Shown in pieces: positions 34,743-44,131 of a stretch of DNA of 64,000 nt (position 1 is its first letter; each line of letters opens with the position of its first letter). Made by a program: the position numbers and the translations under genes. Below the pieces are notes generated by a model, which worked only from the letters and a program-made list of their open reading frames with translations, had not been told where the DNA came from and did no database searches. The stretch comes from Pantoea sp. BAV 3049 (GTDB lineage Bacteria; Pseudomonadota; Gammaproteobacteria; Enterobacterales; Enterobacteriaceae): contig NZ_WHOY01000031.1 of assembly GCF_009765445.1 (NCBI RefSeq), positions 1,922,211 to 1,986,210 of the forward strand. Direction: 5' to 3'.

Positions 34743-35795
34743 ATGAGCAGGCAAAACGACAATCCGCCCAGCAGACGCCCGACCATCAATGATATTGCGG
34801 AAAAGTGTGGACTATCGCGGGCTACCGTGGCGCGAGCGCTCTCCGGCAAAGGCTATGTGAAACCGCAGCGCAAGGCACTCATCCATGAGACCGCTGCCGG
34901 AATGGGCTACCGGATTTCTACCATTGCCCGGGCTTTACGCACGCAAAAAACCGCCACCGTCGGCGTGCTGATTGCTGATATCACCAATCCTATTTTTCCG
35001 GAAATAGTCAAAGGAATTGATGAGGTGCTTACGGCAGCAGGCAATACGCTGTTCCTGTGCAATACCGATGAGAACCAACAAAAGCAGCAGAATATTGTGC
35101 GCTCGTTGCTGGAACGGCAGGTGGATGGCCTGATTCTGGTATCGCAGTCAATCAGTGAGGAGACGCTGGCACTGCTGCAGGATGGTCCACCGTGCGTGTT
35201 CGTTAATCGTCAGCCGGAGCAACTACCGGGAGATTATATTGGTCCGGATAACGACCAGGGCGTGCGACAACTGCTTGAGCATCTCTATGGGCTGGGTCAT
35301 CGCCGGATTGCCTATATGGGCGGGCCTCAGACCTCATCCACCGCCCGCGAACGTCAGCGCTGTTTCCAACGGGAAATGCAGCGGCTGGGCTGCAAGATCC
35401 CCCCAACATTTATTATCGAAGGTTCTTATCACAGCGACAGCGGGCGAAGCGGCGCTGCGGCGCTGCTGGCCTGCGATTTGCCGCCTACCGCGATTCTGGC
35501 TGCCAATGATTTTGTGGCACTTGATACCATCGCCTTCCTGCATCAGCGTGGTATGCGGGTTCCGGAAGATATTTCGGTGACAGGCTTTGACGACACGTTC
35601 AAGCCCGCCTTCGATGGACTTAACGCTCTGAGAAATCAGGGACTGACCAGCATCGACCAACCCAAAAGAGAGCTGGGCAGGTTGGCGGGCGAAGCATTGC
35701 TTAAACGCATAGCCAACCCACTGTTACCTGTTTCTGAGAAAATTTTACCGACCACACTGAAAGTCAGGGAGACTACCGGTCCGGCAAAAAAGTGA
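34743..35795 (+). CDS. LacI family transcriptional regulator (second)
   Basis: A 350-residue LacI/GalR-type repressor with helix-turn-helix TINDIAEKCGLSRATVARAL at about residues 14-33 and a ligand-binding domain (VGVLIADITNPIFPEIVKG, AILAANDFVALDTIAFL). It is divergent from the four CoA-transferase-like genes, and both promoters carry the TGTGAGA-type palindrome, so it very likely represses that operon and itself. The protein resembles the first LacI-type regulator, 4.7 kb away, in layout, but the operator sequences differ. Confidence 0.93.
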   Translation: MSRQNDNPPSRRPTINDIAEKCGLSRATVARALSGKGYVKPQRKALIHETAAGMGYRISTIARALRTQKTATVGVLIADITNPIFPEIVKGIDEVLTAAGNTLFLCNTDENQQKQQNIVRSLLERQVDGLILVSQSISEETLALLQDGPPCVFVNRQPEQLPGDYIGPDNDQGVRQLLEHLYGLGHRRIAYMGGPQTSSTARERQRCFQREMQRLGCKIPPTFIIEGSYHSDSGRSGAAALLACDLPPTAILAANDFVALDTIAFLHQRGMRVPEDISVTGFDDTFKPAFDGLNALRNQGLTSIDQPKRELGRLAGEALLKRIANPLLPVSEKILPTTLKVRETTGPAKK

Positions 35796-35818
35796 GGGAT
35801 TCAGCGGAATAAAACATA

Positions 35819-35840
35819 AAACCCGCCATCTGGCGGGTTT
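35819..35840. terminator. Bidirectional terminator
   Basis: AAACCCGCCA/TGGCGGGTTT is a perfect ten-pair stem with a two-base loop. It lies between the convergent LacI-type gene and the XRE-type gene and can serve both. Confidence 0.85.
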
Positions 35841-35846
35841 CTCATA

Positions 35847-36140
35847 CTACCCCAGCAACTCACGGCTGAGACAAGGATTCGACTGAATCAACTGCATCAA
35901 TTTTTGAGCACTGCGCGAAGGTTTGCTGCGCTTAGCTTCCCAACTCTTAACCGAAGAAACACTGACGCCCATCGCCAGGGCAAACTCATCAATCTCCATG
36001 CCGGTAATCTCGCGTATGCGTTTTGGTTCGGGTATCGACACTTCACCCTTTAAAGCGGGAGCGGCCTGGATAACTTCACGTGTTAACACAATATGCTCAA
36101 GACTGGACAACAACTCGACCATTGGATCTTTATATTCCAT
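35847..36140 (-). CDS. XRE family regulator, HigA/NadS-like orphan antitoxin
   Basis: A 97-residue protein with a C-terminal Cro/C1-type helix-turn-helix (MEIDEFALAMGVSVSSVKSW then EAKRSKP) after an N-terminal helix, as in HigA and NadS antitoxins. GAGGAG precedes the ATG. In higBA-type systems a RelE-like toxin gene lies directly next to it. None is found here: the 200 bp upstream contain only a hairpin (GAGCCTGA/TCAGGCTC), and the downstream side is the terminator. It may be an antitoxin left behind or a plain regulator. Confidence 0.78.
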   Translation of the reverse strand: MEYKDPMVELLSSLEHIVLTREVIQAAPALKGEVSIPEPKRIREITGMEIDEFALAMGVSVSSVKSWEAKRSKPSRSAQKLMQLIQSNPCLSRELLG

Positions 36141-36343
36141 AGAGCACTCCTCATAAAATCACTAATGTGAACGACCAGAGGGGAAGAGCCTGAATCTCAG
36201 GCTCACAATGCTGGCGGACAACAGCCTGAGAGCTCGTGGGAGGCAGTGCAGGGAAACGCCAGGATTTAAAGTATTAGATCAAAACAGCCGATTTGCGTCA
36301 TATTTTTTGACTATTTTTCAACCTTGCGTTTCCGGTTACCCAC

Positions 36344-37126
36344 TCATCCGGTCGCAATAATCACTTCGACCTGCTGCTGCTGTAATAATTGTGACAGGGG
36401 ATCGGGTAATGGACGATCGGTAAACACCGTCATGGCAGGCGTAATGTTGCCGATTTTAACCGCGGCCGAACTGGCAAATTTTGAGTGGTCTGTCGCCAGT
36501 AAAATATGGCGGGAGTGCGCCATCATTGCCCGGGTAACCGCAGCTTCATTGATGTAATACTCCAGCAGGCTGCCATCATTCTCTACCGCCCCCACACTGG
36601 TGATCAGATAATCCACCCGAAAACCTTCCACAAATGAAATGGTATCCGGCCCGACAATACCGCCATTCACCGGACGCAACGTGCCACCTGGCATCACCAC
36701 TTCAAACGAGGTGTTTTTATATAACAGACTCGCCACGCGCAGGCTGTTAGTAATAATGCGCAAATCCTGGCGTTCTACCAACACTCTGGCCACGTGCTCC
36801 ACGCTGGTTCCGATGGTGATAAAAAGGGTGCTGCCATTGGGAATGTAATCCACGATCCGCCGCGCAATCATCGCTTTTTCATGTACATAGGTCGCTTCAC
36901 GCTGCTCAAATGCCATATTGGTGACACTGGACGCCGGGCGGCCCACGCCACCATGATGACGGGAGACTACCCCCAAATCACTCAGCTTGCGGATGTCTCT
37001 GCGCACGGTCTGAACAGATACCCCGAGAATATCCGCCAGCTCGTCGTGATTCATATACCCGCGCTCATGAACCAGCGAGATCAGCCGATCGTGGCGTGGG
37101 TTACCGGTTAACTTTTGAGGGTCCAT
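36344..37126 (-). CDS. DeoR family regulator, CsqR/YihW-like
   Basis: A 260-residue DeoR-type regulator. It has the N-terminal winged helix (LTGNPRHDRLISLVHERGYM, ILGVSVQTVRRDIRKLSDLG) and a C-terminal sugar-phosphate sensor of the RpiA-like fold (TIGTSVEHVARVL, ITNSLRVASLLY, TSVGAVENDGSLLEY, LLATDHSKF). It is close to E. coli YihW/CsqR, the repressor of sulfoquinovose genes, over its whole length. It is divergent from the YihU-like gene, with 240 bp between them, and presumably represses the 37-45 kb cluster until a pathway phosphate ester appears. AAGGAG precedes the ATG. Confidence 0.9.
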   Translation of the reverse strand: MDPQKLTGNPRHDRLISLVHERGYMNHDELADILGVSVQTVRRDIRKLSDLGVVSRHHGGVGRPASSVTNMAFEQREATYVHEKAMIARRIVDYIPNGSTLFITIGTSVEHVARVLVERQDLRIITNSLRVASLLYKNTSFEVVMPGGTLRPVNGGIVGPDTISFVEGFRVDYLITSVGAVENDGSLLEYYINEAAVTRAMMAHSRHILLATDHSKFASSAAVKIGNITPAMTVFTDRPLPDPLSQLLQQQQVEVIIATG

Positions 37127-37277
37127 CGCTGCTCCTTACGACTTCAGTCAGGGTTGTCAGAAAGATGACTTATTGTACGGGAGTCACTGCAAAAGTCCCT
37201 CCCATTCTGTGCCCGGTTCGGTCAAAAGATCAAAACATTACAAACAATTACATCAAATTCCATAACTGCGTTCGTTT

Positions 37278-37293
37278 TGTGATTCATTTCACT
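37278..37293. promoter_or_regulatory. CRP-like site in the divergent promoter
   Basis: TGTGATTCATTTCACT fits the CRP half-sites TGTGA-N6-TCACA with one mismatch. It lies about 75 bp before the YihU-like start and suggests glucose control of the cluster. Confidence 0.55.
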
Positions 37294-37365
37294 TTAATTA
37301 CATAAAACAACACATAGTATCGCCATCAACAGCTTTTTTTGTAATCAAATGCTCAAGGGGATCCT

Positions 37366-38259
37366 ATGTCAGCGGTTGCATTTATCGGTTTAGGGCAGAT
37401 GGGGGCGCCGATGGCGTCCAGGCTGATCGCAAAAGGTCATGTTTTGACAGTGTATGACGTCAGCAGTTCAGCAATGGAAAAGCTGGTTAAAGAGGGCGCG
37501 AAGTCGGCAAAAAATCCGGCTCAGGCTGTGGCAGAAGCCGACTTTATCATTACCATGTTACCCAACGGCACGCTGGTCAGGCAGGTTCTTTTTGGCAAAA
37601 ACGGCATTACAGAAGCACTCAAAAACAGCGCACTTGTCATCGATATGTCAACCATCCATCCCATGGAGAGCGAAAGATTACATTATGACATGGCACAAGC
37701 TGGCTTCAGCTATATGGATGCGCCTGTAGGGAAAACGTCCGACCACGCCGTGACCGGCACGCTGACCATCCTGGCCGGTGGTACGGACCAGCAAATTGAT
37801 CGGGCAGAACATCTGCTGATGTGTCTGGGTTCTGAACTGATCCGCTGTGGTGAACCGGGTAACGGGATCAAAGTCAAAATTGTCAATAATTTCATGAGCA
37901 TCGCCCTGAATGCCCTCTCAGCCGAAGCCGCCGTACTGTGCGAAGCGATGGATCTGCCACTGGAAAAAGCCATCCAGGTGATGTCCGGCACGGTAGCAGG
38001 AAAAGGGCATTTCACCACCAGCTGGCCTGGCAAGGTACTGGCAGGCGATCTCTCTCCCGCCTTTATGATCGATCTGGCGCACAAGGATCTGAACATCGCG
38101 CTGGATGTGGCCGGTCAGCTAAACGCTTCGGTGCCGTTAGGAGCCGCCGCCAGAGAAGTTTACAGTCAGGCCCGCGCCGCCGGACGCGGCAAACAGGACT
38201 GGACCGCTTTATTAGCCCACGTCAGAACGCTTTCCGGCCTGAGGCCGCTCGCTGAATAA
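37366..38259 (+). CDS. YihU-like beta-hydroxyacid dehydrogenase
   Basis: A 297-residue NAD(P)-dependent reductase of the beta-hydroxyacid dehydrogenase family, very similar to E. coli YihU (3-sulfolactaldehyde reductase). It has the Rossmann motif [25 protein letters not shown], the substrate loop at 119-126 (APVGKTSD) and the catalytic Lys region [21 protein letters not shown] near 168-186. From memory, YihU Arg123 contacts the sulfonate; here it is Lys123, while the Asn and Ser of NNFMS are kept. It would reduce a three-carbon aldehyde made by the aldolase at the end of the cluster. First gene of the operon, behind AAGGGG. Confidence 0.9.
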   Translation: MSAVAFIGLGQMGAPMASRLIAKGHVLTVYDVSSSAMEKLVKEGAKSAKNPAQAVAEADFIITMLPNGTLVRQVLFGKNGITEALKNSALVIDMSTIHPMESERLHYDMAQAGFSYMDAPVGKTSDHAVTGTLTILAGGTDQQIDRAEHLLMCLGSELIRCGEPGNGIKVKIVNNFMSIALNALSAEAAVLCEAMDLPLEKAIQVMSGTVAGKGHFTTSWPGKVLAGDLSPAFMIDLAHKDLNIALDVAGQLNASVPLGAAAREVYSQARAAGRGKQDWTALLAHVRTLSGLRPLAE

Positions 38260-38319
38260 AAAGTAACGCAAGAATGGAAATTAAATCATCCTTAAATTAA
38301 AAAAATGGAGAATAACCAG

Positions 38320-39327
38320 ATGAATGTCGTGACCAATATTCTGTTCCCGAAAGTCAATAAAATTATTACCGAAAAAAAAGAAATTAAAACCGAACCACTA
38401 AAAGGACATGAAGCCCGTATTTCGGCTGTTTATGTCGGTATTTGTGGCTCTGATTTGCACGTATTAAAAGGCCACCATCCGGTGGGTAAACCGCCCATCG
38501 TTCCCGGCCATGAAATTGCCGCGCTGGTCACTGAAGTCGGGGCCGATGTCACTAACGTAAAAGTGGGCGATCATGTGGTGGTCGATCCTATTATGGCCTG
38601 TATGACATGTCCGGCCTGCCAATCCGGCCGCTTTAACTTGTGCATTCCGCCTTACGTTGCCGGTTTCCGTGCGCCGGGAGTGGCCCGCTCCTCACAGGTG
38701 CTGCCTGCCCGCAATCTGCACCCTGCGCCAGCATCGCTCTCCTGGGAAGTGCTGGCCTTTGCTGAACCAGCAACCTGCGCACGTCACTGCGTCAACCGTA
38801 TGCCGAAACATACGCTGGAAGACGTGCTGGTCATTGGCGCAGGGACCATTGGCCTGTCGATTGTTCAGGCGCTGCAAATCATGGGAGCCAACAGAATCAC
38901 CGTGGTTGAGCCGGATGAGAACAAAAGTAAACTGGCGAAAAAATTCGGTGCCAGCCGCACGCTGAAACCAGGCGAGTTGGGCGATGAGAGCTTTACCGGC
39001 GTGATCGATGTGGTCAGCAACCAGGCGACCATTATGGAATCCTGCCTCAAGGTAAAACCGGGTGGAACAGTGATGTGTATGGGCGTGCCGGGCGGCAACG
39101 TGGAAATTCCTCTGCCGCATATGCAGCGCTTTGAACGTGACCTGATTTTCTCCGGTATGTACCTGCCAGATGACTTTGATGTGGCCATCCAGTGGCTGGC
39201 TGAAGGGCTGTTTGATACCAAAGACCTCATCACCGATGTGTTCCCGATAGAGCGAGCGGCAGAGGCTTATATTCGGGCCCAGGAAGTCGATTCAATAAAA
39301 GTGCTGATTAAATTCAGAGAAGCCTGA
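38320..39327 (+). CDS. Zinc-dependent alcohol/polyol dehydrogenase
   Basis: A 335-residue medium-chain dehydrogenase. The catalytic zinc site is intact ([18 protein letters not shown]), as are the structural zinc cysteines ([15 protein letters not shown]). The Rossmann motif is [17 protein letters not shown], with Glu after strand two (VVEPDE), a pattern that usually means NAD+. It belongs near sorbitol, threonine and galactitol dehydrogenases. In this cluster it stands where sulfoquinovose operons have an aldose-ketose isomerase, so it may oxidise a polyol or sugar to a ketose for the kinase. Start at 38320 with GGAG nine bases upstream. Confidence 0.88.
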   Translation: MNVVTNILFPKVNKIITEKKEIKTEPLKGHEARISAVYVGICGSDLHVLKGHHPVGKPPIVPGHEIAALVTEVGADVTNVKVGDHVVVDPIMACMTCPACQSGRFNLCIPPYVAGFRAPGVARSSQVLPARNLHPAPASLSWEVLAFAEPATCARHCVNRMPKHTLEDVLVIGAGTIGLSIVQALQIMGANRITVVEPDENKSKLAKKFGASRTLKPGELGDESFTGVIDVVSNQATIMESCLKVKPGGTVMCMGVPGGNVEIPLPHMQRFERDLIFSGMYLPDDFDVAIQWLAEGLFDTKDLITDVFPIERAAEAYIRAQEVDSIKVLIKFREA

Positions 39328-39423
39328 GTTTTATTAATATCCTCCCGGTGCTGAATGAAATAAATAAGCACCGGATATTATATTCCCTCTTCTTCTCTGA
39401 AGAGAATAAATTGAGGTTTAATA

Positions 39424-40854
39424 ATGAGCCATGTCACGGAAGATCCACCTGTTGAGATTACTTCCCCGCAGGATGTTATTAATTTAATCAGCCAGAATCC
39501 GCTGGCCCGATCGGGGATGCTTGTGATGATATCGCTGGGTGGTGTACTGATTGATGCCTATCAGTCGGCGATGATCGGTTTCGGTAACAAATATATCGCT
39601 GCTGAATTTGGTTTGTCACCAGGTCTGACGGCCACGGTCAACGCCTCGGTAATTGTCGCGGCGCTGTTTGGCGGTCTGCTGTCAAACCGGGTGATTAACC
39701 TCTTCGGCCAGCGCTTCGCTTTTGTGGTTGGGCTGGGCATGTGCAGCCTGGCATCGGTGGCGGTCAGTTTTATCCCCGATATCTGGTGGCTACTGGTCTG
39801 CCGTATCGTAATGGGCTTGGGGCTGGGGATTGATTTCCCGCTGGCGGCCAGCGCGATTGCTGAATTTCGCGGTACGGCATCGAAAAAGTCAGGAACCTCG
39901 GTCAACCTGTGGCAAATGGTATGGTACATCAGCACCACTCTGGTTTACCTGGTCCTGATTGCCCTGCACTTCTCCCACATCGTCGATGAACAACTGTGGC
40001 GCTACGGCATTTTCATCGGCGCGATAGTGGCGATGGTGGTGATCGCGCTACGCCTGATCTTTATCGGCGAGTCCGCCGTCTGGGCGGCTCGAGTCGGCAA
40101 GTATTCCCTGGCGTGCAAAATCCTCGCTGAACGATATGGTGTGAAGGCCCTGCCTGGTCATCAGCAGACCGCACAGACCCTCGAGCCGAAGAAGAGCGTC
40201 AAAGGCGCTTACCGGATGATTTTCAGCAAAAAATACCGCCAGCGCACCCTTATTGGCAGTGTGGTTTCCGTAATGCAGGCCTGGCAGTACGGCGCAGTGG
40301 GGCTCTATCTGCCGCTGACGCTGGCCACTATTTTACAGGGCGGTCTGTCGGGCGCACTGGCGGGATCTGCTGCAGTGAATGCCTTTTGCGGCATCAGCGG
40401 CGGCGCTATCGGCTCGATCATTCTCACTCGCTTTGGCGCACGCTATCTCTCAATGGTCGGCTTTGCGGTGGTCACCGTGGCGCTGATTGCGCTGGGCTTC
40501 TGGCCGCAGGTCAGCTCCTGGCTGTCGCTGTTCCTGCTTGGCACGATTATCTTTTTCCATTCTGCCGGGCCGGGTGGCCTGGGCATGACCATCGCCACCC
40601 TCTCGTATCCTCCCTCCATTCGTCTTGCGGGCATCGGCTTCGTGCGGGGCGTAATGCGGCTGGGTGGGATCGCCGGCTTAATCTTCTGGCCAATGCTGTG
40701 GGGCGCGCTGAATACCGACGCCTTCTTTCTGCTGGCAGTTATCCCCTTCATTGGCAGCCTGGTCTGCAAGCTGATCAAGTGGGAGCCGGTGGGCAGTAAC
40801 GTTGACGCAGAAGATGAGGAAGTCCTGCAGCAGCCAGGCCAGCGGCAGGGATAA
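39424..40854 (+). CDS. MFS transporter (sugar/acid:H+ symporter type)
   Basis: A 476-residue, twelve-span MFS transporter. The long hydrophilic N-terminus, GVLIDAYQSAMIGFGNKYI in the first helix, the loop motif NRVINLFGQR and RIVMGLGLGIDFPLAASAIAE place it with sugar-porter and aromatic-acid symporter relatives. It is the first of two transporters side by side. One may import the substrate and the other export the end product, as YihO and YihP are thought to do in sulfoglycolysis; that split is a guess. GAGG precedes the ATG. Confidence 0.85.
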   Translation: MSHVTEDPPVEITSPQDVINLISQNPLARSGMLVMISLGGVLIDAYQSAMIGFGNKYIAAEFGLSPGLTATVNASVIVAALFGGLLSNRVINLFGQRFAFVVGLGMCSLASVAVSFIPDIWWLLVCRIVMGLGLGIDFPLAASAIAEFRGTASKKSGTSVNLWQMVWYISTTLVYLVLIALHFSHIVDEQLWRYGIFIGAIVAMVVIALRLIFIGESAVWAARVGKYSLACKILAERYGVKALPGHQQTAQTLEPKKSVKGAYRMIFSKKYRQRTLIGSVVSVMQAWQYGAVGLYLPLTLATILQGGLSGALAGSAAVNAFCGISGGAIGSIILTRFGARYLSMVGFAVVTVALIALGFWPQVSSWLSLFLLGTIIFFHSAGPGGLGMTIATLSYPPSIRLAGIGFVRGVMRLGGIAGLIFWPMLWGALNTDAFFLLAVIPFIGSLVCKLIKWEPVGSNVDAEDEEVLQQPGQRQG

Positions 40855-40869
40855 CAAGAGGATTCAATT

Positions 40870-42279
40870 ATGGATGCCTTGTCCCACACAGACGCGGAAA
40901 GCGTCGCTCGCAGAAGAGTGATTATCGCCAGCTTTGCCGGTGCATTACTGGAATGGTATGACTTCTTTATCTTTGGCACCGCAGCCGGCCTGGTGTTTGG
41001 CCCACTTTTCTTTCCGGAAGAGAGCCCCGTGCTGGGCACCATCGCCTCATTCGCGGCGTTTGGTATCGGTTTTTTCGCCCGCCCGCTGGGTGGCATCGTG
41101 TTTGGCCACTATGGCGACCTGATCGGCCGCAAAGCTATGCTGATCTGGACTCTGCTGATCGTGGGTATCTCCACCTTTCTGATCGGTGTGCTGCCCACCT
41201 ACGGACAGATTGGGATTGCAGCACCGCTCCTGCTGGTATTACTGCGCCTGATCCAGGGATTTGGACTGGGTGGTGAGTATGGCGGCGCGGCACTGATGAC
41301 CTTTGAATCAGTACCAGACCATCGCCGGGGATTTTTCGGCTCCCTTCCCCAGATGGCCTCCTGCGCCGGGATTATGCTGGCAACTGGCGTGTTCGCCCTC
41401 TGCCACCGCTTGCTGACTCCGGATCAATTTATGAACTGGGGATGGCGCATCCCCTTCCTGCTTTCAGCGGCAATGCTGGTCGTCGGCATGTATATCCGTC
41501 TGCATATTCAGGAAACGGATGACTTTAAAGATGCCAGAAAGCAGGCGATGCGCCAGAAGCAGGCCCTGCTTCAGGTGCCGATGCAGGAACGTCATGCCAC
41601 AGGGCTGAAGACCGAAGAAGCTATCCCGCTGGTGCAGATTTTCCGCAGTTACAAACGGGAGATCTTCCTGGCGCTTGGCACCCGATTAGTGGAAGCCGTC
41701 TCATCCAATATCATTAATGCTTTTGGTATTGCTTACCTTGCCACCCAGCTGGCGATGAACAAGCAGATCCCGTTGACCGGCATGCTGATCGCTTCCGCAC
41801 TCGGCCTGATCTCCTGCCCGTTCTTCGGCTGGTTATCGGATCGGATCGGCCAGCGCAGGATATACATGTGGGGATCGGCGTTCTGCCTCCTCTACGCAAT
41901 GCCTTTCTTCCTGCTGCTGAATACGCAAAATCCCGGACTGATCGTGCTGGCAATGGTTGTGGGTTATAACTTCGGTCCCACCATGATGTTTGCCGTTCAG
42001 CCCACCATGTACGCCCGCATGTTCGACACCCGGGTACGCTACACCGGGCTGTCACTGGCCTACCAGATTTCTGCGATTCTCGGCGGTATGACGCCGCTAA
42101 TCGCATCGGTGCTGATGGCGCTGGGCGAAGGTAGCCCGTGGTATGTCGCTACCTACCTTATCGTCATCGCCGCACTTTCCCTGTTCTGCGTCAGGGTGAT
42201 CAGGCCAGTTAACACGCAGCTCCCCCCAAAAACGGTGCCGGGAAGCACCGTTTCTGAACCTGAAAGATCAGGAGGATAA
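40870..42279 (+). CDS. MFS metabolite:H+ symporter (MHS family)
   Basis: A 469-residue MHS-type symporter, a paralogue in family of the carrier at 28479. It has LLEWYDFFIFGTAAGLVFG, RPLGGIVFGHYGDLIGRK, GFGLGGEYGGAALM and TRVRYTGLSLAYQISAI. It lies 16 bp after the first transporter. MHS carriers usually move organic acids or zwitterions, so the cluster may take in or release an acid. Ribosome binding site AGAGGA. Confidence 0.88.
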   Translation: MDALSHTDAESVARRRVIIASFAGALLEWYDFFIFGTAAGLVFGPLFFPEESPVLGTIASFAAFGIGFFARPLGGIVFGHYGDLIGRKAMLIWTLLIVGISTFLIGVLPTYGQIGIAAPLLLVLLRLIQGFGLGGEYGGAALMTFESVPDHRRGFFGSLPQMASCAGIMLATGVFALCHRLLTPDQFMNWGWRIPFLLSAAMLVVGMYIRLHIQETDDFKDARKQAMRQKQALLQVPMQERHATGLKTEEAIPLVQIFRSYKREIFLALGTRLVEAVSSNIINAFGIAYLATQLAMNKQIPLTGMLIASALGLISCPFFGWLSDRIGQRRIYMWGSAFCLLYAMPFFLLLNTQNPGLIVLAMVVGYNFGPTMMFAVQPTMYARMFDTRVRYTGLSLAYQISAILGGMTPLIASVLMALGEGSPWYVATYLIVIAALSLFCVRVIRPVNTQLPPKTVPGSTVSEPERSGG

Positions 42280-42281
42280 AC

Positions 42282-43193
42282 ATGAACACTCTCGCCAAAA
42301 ATGCTCATTACAACGCGATTCGTCAGGCCTTCGATACGCCATGGCCCGGTCCCCGGGCCGACGGTATTCTGCTGCGAAACGCCAACCTGCAGGTGGTTAT
42401 CCACCCTGAAGACGGTTGCCGGATCACCTCGCTGACCGCTTTTGGTCAGGAGCTACTGCGTCAATGGCATCCCGAACGACGCGCCTTTCAGTACGGCAGC
42501 TTCCCGATGATTCCCTGGGTGGGCCGCATGGATGGCGCAACGTTTACCTTCAACAACCAGAGCCATGCCATGCAGGCCAACAAGCCGCCGTTTGCCCTGC
42601 ATGGCATGGCCTGTTTCGCTCCATGGCATTTCAGTGAGCACTCACCAACTCACGCGAAGTTTATCTTCCCGCTTGATGAGCTGTGGCCGTGGCGTGGAAG
42701 GGTGATCCAGCGCTTCACACTGGAACCGAACGCGCTGGTGCTCAGCCTGACCGTGGAGACGGAACAGCATGATTTTCCGGCTGCGGCGGGCTGGCATCCG
42801 TGGTTTAAAAAATGGTGCGGTCAGGCAGATGAAGGCGCACCGGAAGAGAGCCTGCAACTGGCATTTGACGCCGACTGGCAGGAAAGAACCGGCGCGGATG
42901 AGCTGCCAGACGGTAAGCGTATTCCGCCCCAGCCAGCCCCGTGGGATGACACGTTCGGCTTCCGGGATAACCTGGCGGTGACCCTGACCTGGCCGGGAAA
43001 AATTCAGCTTACGATGACCGCCAACAGCAACACGCTGGTGGTATTCGACAAGCAGCCCGATGCCACCTGCGTCGAGCCACTCTCCGGGCCACCCAACAGC
43101 ATCAATACCGCCCCCTCCCTGGTCAGCAAGGATAAGCCTCTGACCATTACCACCCGCTGGCAGGTCGCGAAACTCCAGCCCCCAGGGCTGTAG
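42282..43193 (+). CDS. Aldose 1-epimerase (GalM/YihR-like)
   Basis: A 303-residue aldose 1-epimerase-family protein. The catalytic pair is recognisable: the general-acid His regions FALHGMACFAPW and AAGWHPWFKK, and the general-base Glu in TCVEPLSGPPNS near 270. It interconverts alpha and beta anomers of a sugar. YihR plays that role in sulfoquinovose operons. Its presence means a cyclic sugar is handled at some step, which fits poorly with a purely linear polyol pathway. It starts two bases after the transporter stop, behind AGGAGG. Confidence 0.87.
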   Translation: MNTLAKNAHYNAIRQAFDTPWPGPRADGILLRNANLQVVIHPEDGCRITSLTAFGQELLRQWHPERRAFQYGSFPMIPWVGRMDGATFTFNNQSHAMQANKPPFALHGMACFAPWHFSEHSPTHAKFIFPLDELWPWRGRVIQRFTLEPNALVLSLTVETEQHDFPAAAGWHPWFKKWCGQADEGAPEESLQLAFDADWQERTGADELPDGKRIPPQPAPWDDTFGFRDNLAVTLTWPGKIQLTMTANSNTLVVFDKQPDATCVEPLSGPPNSINTAPSLVSKDKPLTITTRWQVAKLQPPGL

Positions 43194-43221
43194 CCCTGTC
43201 TTCCTGAAAGGAACAATAACG

Positions 43222-44115
43222 ATGAGCAACATAGTGTGTCTGGGTAACGCAGTGTGGGACCGCGTGTTTGAAATGGAACAGATCCCACAGCAGCCAACCA
43301 AATACTTCGCCAGGGGATACTTCGAGAATGGGGGTGGCATTGCCGCCACTGCCGCTGTGGCCTGCGTCAGACTGGGCGCTCATGCCCAATTAATCAGCCG
43401 CCTGGGCGATGACAGTAATGGTGAGCTGATCCGCAACGAGCTGGCGCAGTGGGACGTGGACGTCAGCGGGATGCATACCTTTGCGGGTGTGCAGTCTTCG
43501 CATGCGGTGATCCACGTCGATTCGGAAGGTGAGCGACAAATTACCGTCTTCCGTGACGGCAGATGTCCCACCAGCACCGACTGGTTAAGCGCCGACATGC
43601 TGGAGGGGGTGGACTGCCTGCTGTGCGATACCAGCTGGCCGGAAGGCGCGCTGTGGCTGATGGCCGAGGCGAAAAAGCGTCACATTCCTGCCGTGCTGGA
43701 CCTGGATCTGGGGGCCAGCCGGATGGCAGAGCTGGTTGCCCACGGCGATCACCTGGCGTTTTCCCTGCCGGGGCTGCGCCTGTTTACCCAACAGCACAAT
43801 ATCGCTGATGCGCTGAAAGCGGCGCAGAAAAAAACGCAGGGCACCGTTTACGTCACCTGTGGTGCCGAAGGCTGTTACTGGCTGGACGGCGAGGAAGTCC
43901 GGCATGTGCCCTCATTCCCGGTGCTGTGCGTCGATACCACCGGCGCGGGCGATGTCTTCCACGGGGCGCTGGCCGTCGCCATCGCTGAACAACGCCCCAC
44001 TTTTGAAGCAATCCGCTTCGCCAATGCTGTTGCCGCGTTGAAATGCACCCGTGAAGGGGGACGTAAAGGCATCCCGGACCGACAGCAACTCGCGCAATTT
44101 CTTGCGCAACACTAA
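43222..44115 (+). CDS. PfkB family kinase, YihV-like
   Basis: A 297-residue PfkB-type kinase, clearly related to E. coli 6-deoxy-6-sulfofructose kinase YihV (same length, GGGIAATAAVACVRLGAHAQ, the C-terminal DTTGAGDVFHGALAVAIAE with the catalytic Asp, and ALKCTREGGRKGIPD). Residues recalled as sulfonate-binding in YihV are Lys27, Asn109 and Arg138. By ungapped alignment here, Lys27 is kept (PTKYFA), but position 109 is Val (QITVFRDG) and 138 is Ser (CDTSWPEG). The enzyme should still phosphorylate a ketose at C1, but probably not sulfofructose. Ribosome binding site AAGGA. Confidence 0.9.
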   Translation: MSNIVCLGNAVWDRVFEMEQIPQQPTKYFARGYFENGGGIAATAAVACVRLGAHAQLISRLGDDSNGELIRNELAQWDVDVSGMHTFAGVQSSHAVIHVDSEGERQITVFRDGRCPTSTDWLSADMLEGVDCLLCDTSWPEGALWLMAEAKKRHIPAVLDLDLGASRMAELVAHGDHLAFSLPGLRLFTQQHNIADALKAAQKKTQGTVYVTCGAEGCYWLDGEEVRHVPSFPVLCVDTTGAGDVFHGALAVAIAEQRPTFEAIRFANAVAALKCTREGGRKGIPDRQQLAQFLAQH

Positions 44116-44131
44116 CTGATAAGGAAGTTCT

